NCBI RefSeq assembly: GCF_025398195.1
Contig: NZ_JAODNV010000007.1
Location: 1 to 64,000 of the forward strand
Direction: 5' to 3'
DNA from: Chelativorans petroleitrophicus
Lineage (GTDB): Bacteria; Pseudomonadota; Alphaproteobacteria; Rhizobiales; Rhizobiaceae
DNA length: 64,000 nt
Both the position numbers and the translations under genes were made by a program. The notes below the pieces were generated by a model, which did no database searches, had not been told where the DNA came from, and saw only the letters and a list, made by a program, of their open reading frames with translations. This document shows positions 27,990 through 36,508 of the stretch, piece by piece (the first letter of the stretch is position 1; the number at the start of each line of letters is the position of its first letter).

Positions 27990-28976
27990 GTGAAATTTGG
28001 CACCATCAATCACGACGGCCGACAAGCCCTGGTCATACGCCGGGGCAGTGCGGCCGTACTCTTGTCCGAACTCTATGAGTCGGCCGGGCTGGGGCCGGCA
28101 CCCGCGACAATGAATGAGCTCATCGAAGGCGGAGAAGCGGAACTCGCCCGCGCCCGCCAAGCGCTGGAGACGGGCAAGGCAACCGAGTTGGACGAAGCTA
28201 CGCTCGACTGGCTGGCGCCGCAAACGCGACCCTCGAAGATCATCGGGGTGGCCTTCAACAATATGGGGATCCGCAAATCGGCTCACCGCGATCCAGGCGT
28301 GCCAAACTTCTTCCTGAAAGCGCCCTCCTGCCTGACGGGGCACAACAAGCCGATCATCATCGAAGAGCATTTCGGCGATACAATTCCCGAATTGGAGCTT
28401 GCCGCTGTGATCGGCAGGCGTTGCCGAAAGATTTCTGTGGAGGAGGCACGTGACGCCATCTTCGGTTACACGATCACCAACGACGTGACCTCGCACGGGC
28501 TGAAATTCGGGCTCGACTCGATCGCCACCACACGCGAACCCGATCTGATCCGCCCCCATCATCTTGCCTGGCGCAAGCGGCACGGGGATGACGACCGGGA
28601 CGTATATTTCGTCTATCATGCGCGCTCCAAGGCCACCGACACGTTCGGTCCGATGGGTCCGTGGCTGACCACGGCTGACGAAGTGGCGGACCCGAACAAT
28701 CTGGAAGTGAAGGGCTGGTTCGACGGTGAGCCCTTTGCGGTCGACTCCACATCGAGCTACCGGTTCAGGATCGAGGAAGTGGTTGCCGAGGCTAGCCGCT
28801 ATTTCACCCTGCAACCTGGCGACGTGATCTGCTTCGGCACCTCGGCCAAGGGCGTGGGCAAGTTCCCAAACGGCCACCGCTCTGTCAACATGCACAAGCT
28901 TGCAGGCGTCATCGACATCGAGATTGAAGGCCTCGGCCGTCTCTCAAACCCCGTGGTGCATGATTGGGAGCGCTAA
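27990..28976 (+). CDS. Fumarylacetoacetate hydrolase (FAH) family protein
   Basis: A 328-aa FAH-family protein. The likely metal ligands are the two Glu in IPELELAAVIG and a downstream Asp in the KATDTFGPMGPW region. The fold also carries GYTITNDVT. The family hydrolyses acylpyruvates or acts as decarboxylase/hydratase in ring-cleavage and sugar-acid pathways. The start is GTG at 27990 behind AAGGAGA. Its stop codon directly abuts the next start. Confidence 0.88.
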   Translation: MKFGTINHDGRQALVIRRGSAAVLLSELYESAGLGPAPATMNELIEGGEAELARARQALETGKATELDEATLDWLAPQTRPSKIIGVAFNNMGIRKSAHRDPGVPNFFLKAPSCLTGHNKPIIIEEHFGDTIPELELAAVIGRRCRKISVEEARDAIFGYTITNDVTSHGLKFGLDSIATTREPDLIRPHHLAWRKRHGDDDRDVYFVYHARSKATDTFGPMGPWLTTADEVADPNNLEVKGWFDGEPFAVDSTSSYRFRIEEVVAEASRYFTLQPGDVICFGTSAKGVGKFPNGHRSVNMHKLAGVIDIEIEGLGRLSNPVVHDWER

Positions 28977-30005
28977 ATGCGTGTGGTTGAAGTCGAGCGG
29001 CCCGGAGGCCCGGAGGTGCTACGCTTTGCCGAGCAGCCCCGCCCGGCCGCCGGACCCGGAGAGGTGGTCATCCGTGTCGTCGCCGCAGGCGTCAACCGCC
29101 CCGACATCCAGCAGCGGCGCGGTCTCTATCCGCCGCCGCCCGACGCTTCTTCGATCCTCGGCCTGGACGTTGCCGGGATCATTGAGGAGGTTGGCCCCGA
29201 GGTTAAGGGCATCTCCCAAGGTGACACGGTATGCGCCCTAGTCAATGGCGGGGGCTATGCGGAATATTGCCGGGTTCCGGCGGTGCAGTGCATGCCGATA
29301 CCACGCGGCCTCACCTTCGTTGAGGCTGCCTCCCTGCCGGAAGTGTTCTTCACCGCGTGGAACAACATCATCTGGCTCGGACGGCTCGGAGCTGGCGAGT
29401 CGCTCCTCATTCAGGGCGGAACCAGCGGCGTGGGAATGGCCGGCATCCAGATCGCCCGGCGGCTGCGGAACGCCACCGTCTATGCTACGGCGGGTACGGC
29501 CGAGAAACGGCAGGTCTGTCTCGATATCGGCGCGCATGCCGCGATCGACTACAAGGGCAAGTGGGAAGAAGAAGTTCGCGCGCTGACAGGCGGCGAAGGC
29601 GTCAACGTCATTCTCGACGCACAGGCCGGACCCTACACGCAAAAGCAGCTCGACCTGTTGAGGCCCGACGGCCGGCTTGTCTTCATCGCCAGCCATCTTG
29701 GCGAGACGGCCGAGGTCAACATCCGGTCGGTCGTCCGGCGCCGGCTCACGCTTTGCGGTTCCACCCTGCGTCCCCGCCCTCCCGAATACAAGGGCAGACT
29801 CGCCGCCGAACTGGTGGAGCACGTCTGGCCGCTCATCGAGGACGGAAGCATCGTGACCCGGATCCACGCCGTTTTCCCGTTCGATGAGGTGCGGGAGGCG
29901 CATGCGCTGCTCGACCGCAACGAGCAGATCGGCAAGGTCGTGCTGGCGGTCGACACGGCCCTTGCGGAATCCGTGCCGCGTGCCAACGCCCTGACGGGAG
30001 TGTGA
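28977..30005 (+). CDS. NAD(P)H-quinone oxidoreductase, zinc-free MDR family (PIG3-like)
   Basis: The 342-aa medium-chain dehydrogenase/reductase has an N-terminal GroES-like domain (AAGVNRPDIQQRRGLYPPPP) and a Rossmann domain with IQGGTSGVGMAGIQIARRL. The zinc ligands of alcohol dehydrogenases are absent. Homologues reduce quinones or enoyl compounds with NADPH. It starts directly after the FAH-family stop and overlaps the next possible start. Confidence 0.87.
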   Translation: MRVVEVERPGGPEVLRFAEQPRPAAGPGEVVIRVVAAGVNRPDIQQRRGLYPPPPDASSILGLDVAGIIEEVGPEVKGISQGDTVCALVNGGGYAEYCRVPAVQCMPIPRGLTFVEAASLPEVFFTAWNNIIWLGRLGAGESLLIQGGTSGVGMAGIQIARRLRNATVYATAGTAEKRQVCLDIGAHAAIDYKGKWEEEVRALTGGEGVNVILDAQAGPYTQKQLDLLRPDGRLVFIASHLGETAEVNIRSVVRRRLTLCGSTLRPRPPEYKGRLAAELVEHVWPLIEDGSIVTRIHAVFPFDEVREAHALLDRNEQIGKVVLAVDTALAESVPRANALTGV

Positions 30006-30007
30006 TC

Positions 30008-30466
30008 ATGTTGACGGTCGAGCGCGCCATCGATCTCAAGGCGCATGCGGGCAAGGTGCTGGGCTCTTCCGACTGGGTCACGGTGGAACAGGAGGCCATC
30101 GACACCTTTGCGCGCCTTACGGGAGACGATCACTGGATCCATGTGGACCGCGAGCGCGCCAGGCGGGAAATGCCAGGCGGCCGGACCATCGCCCACGGCC
30201 TTTACCTGCTTTCGCTCATCCCTTTTCTCCAACGCTCGATCTATGCGGTGCGCCGCCGCGGACGGGGCCTGAACTACGGCTATGACCGCGTACGCTTCGT
30301 GTCCCCCGTACAGGAAGGCAGCCGCGTCAGGCTGACCCTGAAACTGATCGATGCGGCACCGCACCCGCGCGGCACCCGCGTGGAGACGGAAACCACCATA
30401 GAGCTGGAGGGGTCCGACAGGCCGGCGCTTGTGGCATCGAACATCCTGCTGATCGAGGACGAATGA
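30008..30466 (+). CDS. MaoC-family hydratase (copy 1)
   Basis: A 152-aa hot-dog-fold protein with the hydratase motif region FARLTGDDHWIHVDRERARR followed by GGRTIAHGLYLLSL, typical of MaoC/R-specific enoyl-CoA hydratases. It would hydrate an enoyl-CoA. A GTG at 30002 is an alternative start, but GGGAG is better spaced for the ATG at 30008. Its stop overlaps the next start. Confidence 0.87.
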   Translation: MLTVERAIDLKAHAGKVLGSSDWVTVEQEAIDTFARLTGDDHWIHVDRERARREMPGGRTIAHGLYLLSLIPFLQRSIYAVRRRGRGLNYGYDRVRFVSPVQEGSRVRLTLKLIDAAPHPRGTRVETETTIELEGSDRPALVASNILLIEDE

Positions 30467-31992
30467 TGGAAATGGCATCTTCGGGGGCCGAGGAGGGTCG
30501 CCTCCTCGCCACGATCCTGGACCACGGGCTCGAGCGCCAGAGGGACGAGGCGCTGAGATGCGGCGAGACGAGCCTGAGCTGGGGCGAGCTGCGCCGGGCG
30601 GTGCTCGGTGCGGCGGGCGCAATCGCAGCGCGGACGGAAGGCGGCACGGGCCGCGTAGCACTCCTGGGTTCCGCCAGCGCCGAGTTGGTCGTCGCTTATC
30701 TTGCCACCATCGCCGCCGGCGCCTGTGCGGTGCCGCTGCCCGTTTCGGCGCATCCCGACGCGCTGGCCGGCATGTTCGCCGACTGCGAGCCTGACCTGCT
30801 CATTGCGCATGCAGGAGACCTCGACCGGATTGCGACGGCGCAATCCGTGCCCACCTTCGCCGTGGAACCCGGGCGCGGGCTGGCATTGGGTGATGTGGTC
30901 CGTCCCCTCGAGGCGGCGCGGGTCCCCTCGCCGGAAACGGACTTTAACATCATCTACAGCTCCGGCACGACCGGGCGGGCAAAGGGCATCGTCCATTCCC
31001 ATGCCATGCGCTACCGGCAGGCCGCGCGCAGCCTCTTCGACCTCGGGCCGGCAAGCACGATGCTGCTTGCAACCCCACTTTATTCGAACACGACGCTGAT
31101 GCCGCTTCTGGCCACGCTCTTCCATGGCGGCAGGGTGATCCTGATGCCGAAATTCGACGCGGAAGGCTATCTCGAACTGGCGGAGACGGAGCGGGCGACG
31201 CACACGATGCTCGTGCCGGTGCAGTACCAGCGCATCCTGGCAGCCGACCGCTTCAATTCCCATGACCTTTCCAGCTTTCAGGTGAAGCAGTGCACGGGCG
31301 CGCCACTGCCGGCAGCCACCAAGCGCGAAATCCTTAACCGCTGGCCCGGCCGCTTCCTGGAGGTCTATGGACTGACCGAAGGCGGCTGCACCTGCATTCT
31401 CGATCTGACGGCCCATCCCGACAAGGCGCATACGGTCGGTCGGCCGGCAACTGGCAATGAAATCCGGGTCATCGACGAGCAGGGCAGAACGCAGCCTCCG
31501 GGTGTGCGCGGCGAGATCGTCGGCCGTTCCGCCACGATGATGTCCGGCTATTTCCGGAACGAGGAGGCGAATGCCGCCTTCTACTGGCGCGATGCCGATG
31601 GTGTGCTCTTCCATCGCACGGGCGACATCGGCATGTTCGATGAGGACGGTTTCCTGGTTCTGCTCGATCGCAAGAAGGACCTGATCATTTCCGGTGGCTT
31701 CAACATCTACGCATCGGACCTCGAGGAGAAGCTTCTTGCGCATCCGGACGTGGCCGACGCCGCCGTGATCGCTATACCGAGCGAAAAATGGGGCGAGACG
31801 CCACTCGGCCTGGTGGTGCCCAAGCCCGGCAGGACAGTCGATACGGAAGAGCTGCTTTCCTGGGCGAATGCACAGCTTGGCAGAACGCAAAGACTCTCGG
31901 CCCTCGAATTGCGTGATGAACTGCCGCGCTCCAATGTCGGCAAGGTGCTGAAGCAGGAGCTTCGCAAACCCTATTGGGAGGGACACCGATGA
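30463..31992 (+). CDS. Acyl-CoA synthetase (AMP-forming)
   Basis: The 509-aa ANL-family enzyme has the P-loop SSGTTGRAKGIVHSH, the VYGLTEGG motif, and GDIGMFDEDGFLVLLDRKKDLIISGG with a C-terminal catalytic lysine region (PRSNVGKVLKQ). It activates a carboxylic acid with ATP to an acyl-CoA. The operon context (MaoC, SDR, FAH) suggests CoA-dependent breakdown of the imported acid. It overlaps both neighbours. Confidence 0.9.
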   Translation: MMEMASSGAEEGRLLATILDHGLERQRDEALRCGETSLSWGELRRAVLGAAGAIAARTEGGTGRVALLGSASAELVVAYLATIAAGACAVPLPVSAHPDALAGMFADCEPDLLIAHAGDLDRIATAQSVPTFAVEPGRGLALGDVVRPLEAARVPSPETDFNIIYSSGTTGRAKGIVHSHAMRYRQAARSLFDLGPASTMLLATPLYSNTTLMPLLATLFHGGRVILMPKFDAEGYLELAETERATHTMLVPVQYQRILAADRFNSHDLSSFQVKQCTGAPLPAATKREILNRWPGRFLEVYGLTEGGCTCILDLTAHPDKAHTVGRPATGNEIRVIDEQGRTQPPGVRGEIVGRSATMMSGYFRNEEANAAFYWRDADGVLFHRTGDIGMFDEDGFLVLLDRKKDLIISGGFNIYASDLEEKLLAHPDVADAAVIAIPSEKWGETPLGLVVPKPGRTVDTEELLSWANAQLGRTQRLSALELRDELPRSNVGKVLKQELRKPYWEGHR

Positions 31993-32750
31993 GCAGTGCG
32001 GAGATCCCGTCGCTTCCCACGCCCGAAGTGGCGCTGGTGACCGGCGCAAGTAGCGGCATCGGCAGGGCAGCCGCCTTGAGGCTGGCCGCGCTGGGCGCGA
32101 AGGTCATCGTCGGCTATCACAGCCGCGGGGATGCCGCCGAGGAGGTGGTGCGTTCGCTCAAGGGCGAAGGTCACACCGCCATGCGGATCGCCATCGACGA
32201 CACCGCTTCGGTGGAGGAAGCAGCCCACAGTGTCGAAGAGCGCTATGGAAAGCTCGACGTGCTGGTCAACTGCGGCGGAGCGACCACACCGGTTCCCGCT
32301 AACGACCTCGACGGGCTGACCGACGAGATCTTCGACCGCACGGTTACGGTCAATCTTCGCGGCCCCTTCGCCATGATCCGTGTCTTCCGGCCGCTGCTTG
32401 AGCGCGGAAGCAGCCCGGTAATCGTCAATATTTCCTCAATCGCCGCCCGCACCGGCGTCGGCAGCAGCCTCGCCTATTGCGCCGCCAAGAGCGGCCTGGA
32501 TGCGCTGACCATCGGCCTTGCCAAGGTTCTCGCGCCGAAAATCCGGGTCTTTTCCGTTTCGCCGGCCGGCGTCGATACGGATTTCGTGCCCGGCAGAACG
32601 CGCGAGCAGCTCGAAAAGACCGCCGAAAGATTGCCCTTACGCCGGATCACGACGCCGGATGACGTGGCGCGGGCCGTGATCGCCTGCGTGGTGCATCTGA
32701 CGAGTTCGACGGGCATCGTCGTGCCGGTAGACGAAGGCAGGCACCTATAG
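31989..32750 (+). CDS. Short-chain dehydrogenase/reductase (SDR)
   Basis: A 253-aa classical SDR: the cofactor motif TGASSGIG near residues 19-26, NCGG in place of the usual NNAG, a Ser in NISSIAA, and the catalytic YCAAK. It probably oxidises a hydroxyacyl-CoA or reduces a ketone. GGGAGG precedes the ATG at 31989, which overlaps the previous stop as ATGA. It ends this operon, three bases from the convergent MaoC gene. Confidence 0.88.
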   Translation: MSSAEIPSLPTPEVALVTGASSGIGRAAALRLAALGAKVIVGYHSRGDAAEEVVRSLKGEGHTAMRIAIDDTASVEEAAHSVEERYGKLDVLVNCGGATTPVPANDLDGLTDEIFDRTVTVNLRGPFAMIRVFRPLLERGSSPVIVNISSIAARTGVGSSLAYCAAKSGLDALTIGLAKVLAPKIRVFSVSPAGVDTDFVPGRTREQLEKTAERLPLRRITTPDDVARAVIACVVHLTSSTGIVVPVDEGRHL

Positions 32751-32753
32751 CTT

Positions 32754-33212
32754 CTACGAAGAGGACTGATGCTCGCGGGCAGGCACCTGCCCGATCGAGA
32801 TCATAGTCATGACCTCCTCGCCATGCTGGTTCCTGACCGCCACCTTTGTACGGATGATACCGTATTTCGGGTTGCTGCGGGAACGCTGGGTGTCGACAAT
32901 CTCCCGGATGACGTGCAGGCTGTCCCCCGGCCGCACCGGCTTGCGCCAGCGCAACTCGTCAATGCCCATGCCAACCACGGGCGTATCGCCGTATCCACCG
33001 CTCTGAATGAAAAGACGCATGGAGAGCGCGGCGATCTGCCAGCCGCTCGCAATGATCGAGCCGAAGCGGCTCTGAGCAGCTTTCTCCGGATCGGTATGGA
33101 TCGGCTGCGGATCATTCTCACGTGCATAGCGGATGATCTCTTCCTCCGAGAGCACGACAGGCTCGCTGATCCATGTTTCGCCGATCTCGATATCCTCAAA
33201 ATAGCGGGGCAT
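32754..33212 (-). CDS. MaoC-family dehydratase/hydratase (copy 2)
   Basis: A 152-aa hot-dog protein with RYARENDPQPIHTDPEKA and FGSIIASGWQIAALSMRL, the hydratase-2 signature. It is only loosely similar to copy 1 and resembles the mesaconyl/beta-methylmalyl-CoA type MaoC group in size. It lies downstream of the fumarase-like pair on the same strand, 40 bases after the beta subunit. Confidence 0.85.
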   Translation of the reverse strand: MPRYFEDIEIGETWISEPVVLSEEEIIRYARENDPQPIHTDPEKAAQSRFGSIIASGWQIAALSMRLFIQSGGYGDTPVVGMGIDELRWRKPVRPGDSLHVIREIVDTQRSRSNPKYGIIRTKVAVRNQHGEEVMTMISIGQVPAREHQSSS

Positions 33213-33252
33213 TCCAGTCTCTCCGTGAATGCGCGTTTGAAAGGCTAGAGCC

Positions 33253-33915
33253 TCAACCGGCAGCGGGGCCGGAGGCGTTCGACGCCTGCTGCCGTCGCTC
33301 GTCGAGTTCCTTCAATATGTCGGGCAGTCTCTCCCGTGCCCGCCGCTGCAGGTTCGCATACATGCTGTTGCCGTGGGCGTCGATGGCGACGGTTGCCGGG
33401 CCGAGGCCCGAGAGACGAAAACGCGAAAGGCGGAACTGCTCGATCAGATCGTCCCAGCCGGTTTCCAACCGTTCGGCAGCGCCCTCGCTTAACAGGGGCG
33501 AAGCGCCGCCCGGCAGGGAAAAGTAGACGCAGCCCACCTCCCGCATGGCCTCCACACAGGCCGCACCCATGCCGCCCTTGCCCCCGACCGATGTGAGCCT
33601 AAGGCCTCGGATCAGCGCAGGCATATAGGCATCAAAGCGCGAGGAGGTGGTGGGATTGACGTAGTTCGGAATCCATCTGCCACCGTCCTGCCGGCAGGAG
33701 CTGCCCATGTGGAAGAAGGCGCTTTCCTCCAACGGAAGGGGCAGCTCCCCGCCATGCGCCAGGGCTTCTGCGATGCGTTGATGCACGGGAAGACCGGCGG
33801 TCATGCTCACCACGCCGTCAAGCAGCACCGTGTCGCCGAGCTTGAGGCTGCGCGCCTGCTCGGGCGTCAACGGCAGGGTGAGGCGCGGAAGGTCCGGCAG
33901 ATGAGGCTCACTCAA
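33253..33915 (-). CDS. Class I fumarase/L-tartrate dehydratase-like, beta subunit
   Basis: The 220-aa protein matches the C-terminal domain of class I fumarases and the beta subunit of tartrate dehydratase (LGDTVLLDGVVSMTAGLPVHQRI, SVGGKGGMG, and FFHMGSSCRQDGG with GRWIPNYVNPTTSSR). With the alpha subunit it forms an iron-sulfur hydro-lyase acting on malate, tartrate, citramalate/mesaconate or similar. Its start overlaps the alpha-subunit stop by 8 bases. Confidence 0.88.
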   Translation of the reverse strand: MSEPHLPDLPRLTLPLTPEQARSLKLGDTVLLDGVVSMTAGLPVHQRIAEALAHGGELPLPLEESAFFHMGSSCRQDGGRWIPNYVNPTTSSRFDAYMPALIRGLRLTSVGGKGGMGAACVEAMREVGCVYFSLPGGASPLLSEGAAERLETGWDDLIEQFRLSRFRLSGLGPATVAIDAHGNSMYANLQRRARERLPDILKELDERRQQASNASGPAAG

Positions 33916-34777
33916 GGCGTTCGACCCTGTTGTCGTGATGGATGCGCGCCGCAGTGCGCCGATTAATCCAGCAGTTGAAGCATACGGCCACCGGCACGAA
34001 GCCGTGCCCGTGCGAATAGTCGATATGCACCGCCAGCGCGGTCGTGTCGCCGCCGGTGCCCATTGGGCCGAAGCCCGTCTTGTTCACGGCATCGAGCAGC
34101 CGCTTCTCCATGTCCGCCACCATCGGCTCCGGGTGATGCGTGCCGATCTTCCTCAGCGTTGACAGCTTGGCAAGCTTGGCAGCATTGTCGAAAGAGCCGC
34201 CGATGCCCACGCCGATCACCACCGGAGGGCAATGCTGCGAGCCTGCCTCCAGCACGCATTCCATGATGTAGGCTTCAATCTCGGCGATGGTCGGATAGCT
34301 GAACACCTTGAGATCGGCCCAGCGTCCCGATCCCAGCGCTTTGGGCGAGCAGACGATGTCCATGTAGTCGGCGCCGTCGGCCACATCGAAAGAGACGATG
34401 GGCATGTCCTTGCCCATATAGCTGCGCTCGAGAGTCAGCGGGTGGGTGATGAATTTCAAGATCGGCGGCTCGATGGTTTCGACCAGATCGGCAAAGCCGT
34501 CCACGAAGGCCCGGCGGATGTCGCCCTCGAGCGTAAGCCGCGTTCCGATCTTCACGAAATAGGTCGGGAATCCTGCATCCGAACAGGCATGGCGGCCCTC
34601 CTGCTCGGCCTTACGTGCCGCCGCCTGCATAAAGTCCAGCGTGCGCTGCGAAGCCGGATGAGTCTCCCGCCGCCGCGCCTCGGCCAGTGCGGCCAGCGTA
34701 TCGTCCGGCACCTTTTTCAGCGACCAGCCATAAAGGTCCCGCGCCACTTGCCTCACGATCTCATAGGAAATCGGCAC
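33908..34777 (-). CDS. Class I fumarase/L-tartrate dehydratase-like, alpha subunit (4Fe-4S)
   Basis: The 289-aa product from a GTG start at 34777 (GGGAGG nine bases upstream) is the iron-sulfur subunit. Candidate cluster cysteines are in GRHACSDAGF (about C65), SQHCPPVVIGVGIGGSFD (about C183) and VAVCFNCW (about C266/C269). An ATG at 34879 gives a longer but atypical N-terminus. Two IclR-like palindromes, one degenerate, lie upstream. Confidence 0.88.
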   Translation of the reverse strand: MPISYEIVRQVARDLYGWSLKKVPDDTLAALAEARRRETHPASQRTLDFMQAAARKAEQEGRHACSDAGFPTYFVKIGTRLTLEGDIRRAFVDGFADLVETIEPPILKFITHPLTLERSYMGKDMPIVSFDVADGADYMDIVCSPKALGSGRWADLKVFSYPTIAEIEAYIMECVLEAGSQHCPPVVIGVGIGGSFDNAAKLAKLSTLRKIGTHHPEPMVADMEKRLLDAVNKTGFGPMGTGGDTTALAVHIDYSHGHGFVPVAVCFNCWINRRTAARIHHDNRVERLE

Positions 34778-34858
34778 GTGCGAGCACCTCCCTTGCCGTC
34801 GCATGAGCACGGAGGTGATACGCGCCTTCACGCAGCGGGAAAACCGTTCGCTATGGGC

Positions 34859-34875
34859 GTTCCGCTTCGCGGAAT
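34859..34875. promoter_or_regulatory. Putative IclR-type operator 4
   Basis: GTTCCGCTTCGCGGAAT matches RTTCCRN5CGGAAY. It lies in the 199-base region between the fumarase-like alpha gene and the divergent aldehyde dehydrogenase. A degenerate copy with a spacer one base shorter follows at 34887-34902. Confidence 0.7.
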
Positions 34876-34976
34876 GCACCTACCTCGTTCATCTGGCGGA
34901 ACGCCGCGTCGGCGCATTTGCATTCGATGACGCTGTCCGTAACTGATCCGATGAAAGTCGGATTGGAGGAGGGAGC

Positions 34977-36404
34977 ATGCCGAACAATCTGAAATTCTAT
35001 ATAGACGGCGCCTGGGTCGAACCCGCCACGCCGAAAACGCTGGGCGTCATCAATCCTGCGACCGAGGAGGAATTTGCCACCATTAGCCTCGGCTCCGCTG
35101 CGGATGTGGATCGTGCGGTCACCGCCGCGCGCCGCGCCTTCGCCACCTATTCGGAAACGCCGGTTGCCGACCGCCTCGCGATCCTGGAGCGGATCATAAA
35201 GGGATTCCGCGCGCGCCTTCCAGAGCTTGCGCGTACGATGACGCTGGAGATGGGCGCGCCCATCACCTTCGCTACGGAGCGGCAGGCGACCGTCGCGCTC
35301 TTTCATTTCGAGGAGGCCGCGCGGGTTCTCGCAAACTACGCGTTCGAGCATCGGGATGGCGCCGGCATCATCCGCCACGAACCCATCGGCGTATGCGGTC
35401 TCATCACGCCCTGGAACTGGCCCTTGAACCAGGTCGCATCCAAGGTGGCGCCGGCGCTTGCGACCGGCTGTACCGTGGTGCTGAAGCCCAGCGAAATTGC
35501 ACCGCTGAGCTCCATGATCCTGGCCGAGATCATCCACGAAGCCGGCGTGCCGCGCGGGGTCTTCAACCTCGTGAATGGAGACGGGCCCACCGTCGGCGAG
35601 GCGATCGCGGCCCATCCGGACATCGACATGGTTTCCTTCACAGGCTCCACCGCCGCCGGCATCCGCGTGGCCAAGCTCGCCGCCGACACCGTGAAGCGGG
35701 TCGCTCAGGAGCTTGGCGGAAAGTCGGCCAACATCATCCTGCCGGATGCCGATCTTCAGCGCTCCGTCATAGCGGGCGTTCATGCCTGCTACACCAATGG
35801 CGGGCAAAACTGCCAGTCGCCGACGCGGATGCTCATCCATGTCTCCCAGCGGGATGCTGCGATCGAGGCCGCGCGAGCGGCTGTCGAGACGATCCGGCTC
35901 GGCGATCCTCTCGATCCTGCAACTACGATGGGACCGCTGGTCAGCAAGGCGCAGTTCGACAAGGTGCAGGACCTGATCCAGTCCGGCATCGACGAAGGCG
36001 CAATGCTGGTCACGGGCGGCACGGGCCGCCCCGCCGAGGTGAACCGGGGGTATTACGTGCGGCCGACCGTCTTCGCCGACGTCAAGCCGGAGATGCGAAT
36101 CGCACGCGAGGAGATCTTCGGGCCGGTCCTGTCGATCATGAACTACGAGACGGAGGAGGAAGCGATCGAGATCGCAAACGACACGCCCTTCGGTCTCGCC
36201 GGCTTCGTTCAGTCGAAAGACGCCGAACGCGCCCGCCGCGTGGCCAACCGGATCCGCGCCGGGCGCGTCTATCTCAACGGCGCGCCCTTCGACCGCAGGC
36301 TGCCCTTCGGCGGCTACAAGCAGTCTGGCAACGGGCGTGAGTTCGGTGTCTTCGGGTTCGAGGAGTATCTCGAGGTCAAGGCGATCCTCGGCTACCCCGC
36401 CTAA
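34977..36404 (+). CDS. NAD(P)-dependent aldehyde dehydrogenase (cluster copy)
   Basis: A 475-aa ALDH with the catalytic Cys at C279 (NGGQNCQSP), the general-base Glu at E245 (QELGGK), and the oxyanion Asn N147 (PWNWPL). It would oxidise an aldehyde intermediate to the acid. GGAGG precedes the ATG. It lies between two IclR-type palindromes and upstream of the TAXI receptor gene. Confidence 0.9.
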   Translation: MPNNLKFYIDGAWVEPATPKTLGVINPATEEEFATISLGSAADVDRAVTAARRAFATYSETPVADRLAILERIIKGFRARLPELARTMTLEMGAPITFATERQATVALFHFEEAARVLANYAFEHRDGAGIIRHEPIGVCGLITPWNWPLNQVASKVAPALATGCTVVLKPSEIAPLSSMILAEIIHEAGVPRGVFNLVNGDGPTVGEAIAAHPDIDMVSFTGSTAAGIRVAKLAADTVKRVAQELGGKSANIILPDADLQRSVIAGVHACYTNGGQNCQSPTRMLIHVSQRDAAIEAARAAVETIRLGDPLDPATTMGPLVSKAQFDKVQDLIQSGIDEGAMLVTGGTGRPAEVNRGYYVRPTVFADVKPEMRIAREEIFGPVLSIMNYETEEEAIEIANDTPFGLAGFVQSKDAERARRVANRIRAGRVYLNGAPFDRRLPFGGYKQSGNGREFGVFGFEEYLEVKAILGYPA

Positions 36405-36409
36405 TGAAT

Positions 36410-36426
36410 ATTCCGCGCAGCGGAAC
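36410..36426. promoter_or_regulatory. Putative IclR-type operator 5
   Basis: ATTCCGCGCAGCGGAAC matches RTTCCRN5CGGAAY. It begins six bases after the aldehyde dehydrogenase stop and lies about 83 bases upstream of the TAXI receptor start, so that gene probably has its own promoter. Confidence 0.7.
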
Positions 36427-36508
36427 ATTTGGACATCGTGGTTTGTCGGCACCGCCCCCCGGTAGTCCAATAGAAGCATAACGTAATGACATCAGGTGGA
36501 GGAGAATC

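Noticed and set aside
30280-32049. A 589-codon minus-strand open frame
   Set aside because: It is antisense to the acyl-CoA synthetase, which has intact catalytic motifs on the other strand.
34946-34963. Inverted repeat ATCCGA-N6-TCGGAT before the aldehyde dehydrogenase
   Set aside because: It does not match the five-site consensus and lies between promoter region and ribosome binding site; a chance palindrome is likely.
34851-36479. A 542-codon minus-strand open frame
   Set aside because: It is antisense to the aldehyde dehydrogenase at 34977-36404, whose active-site residues are complete.
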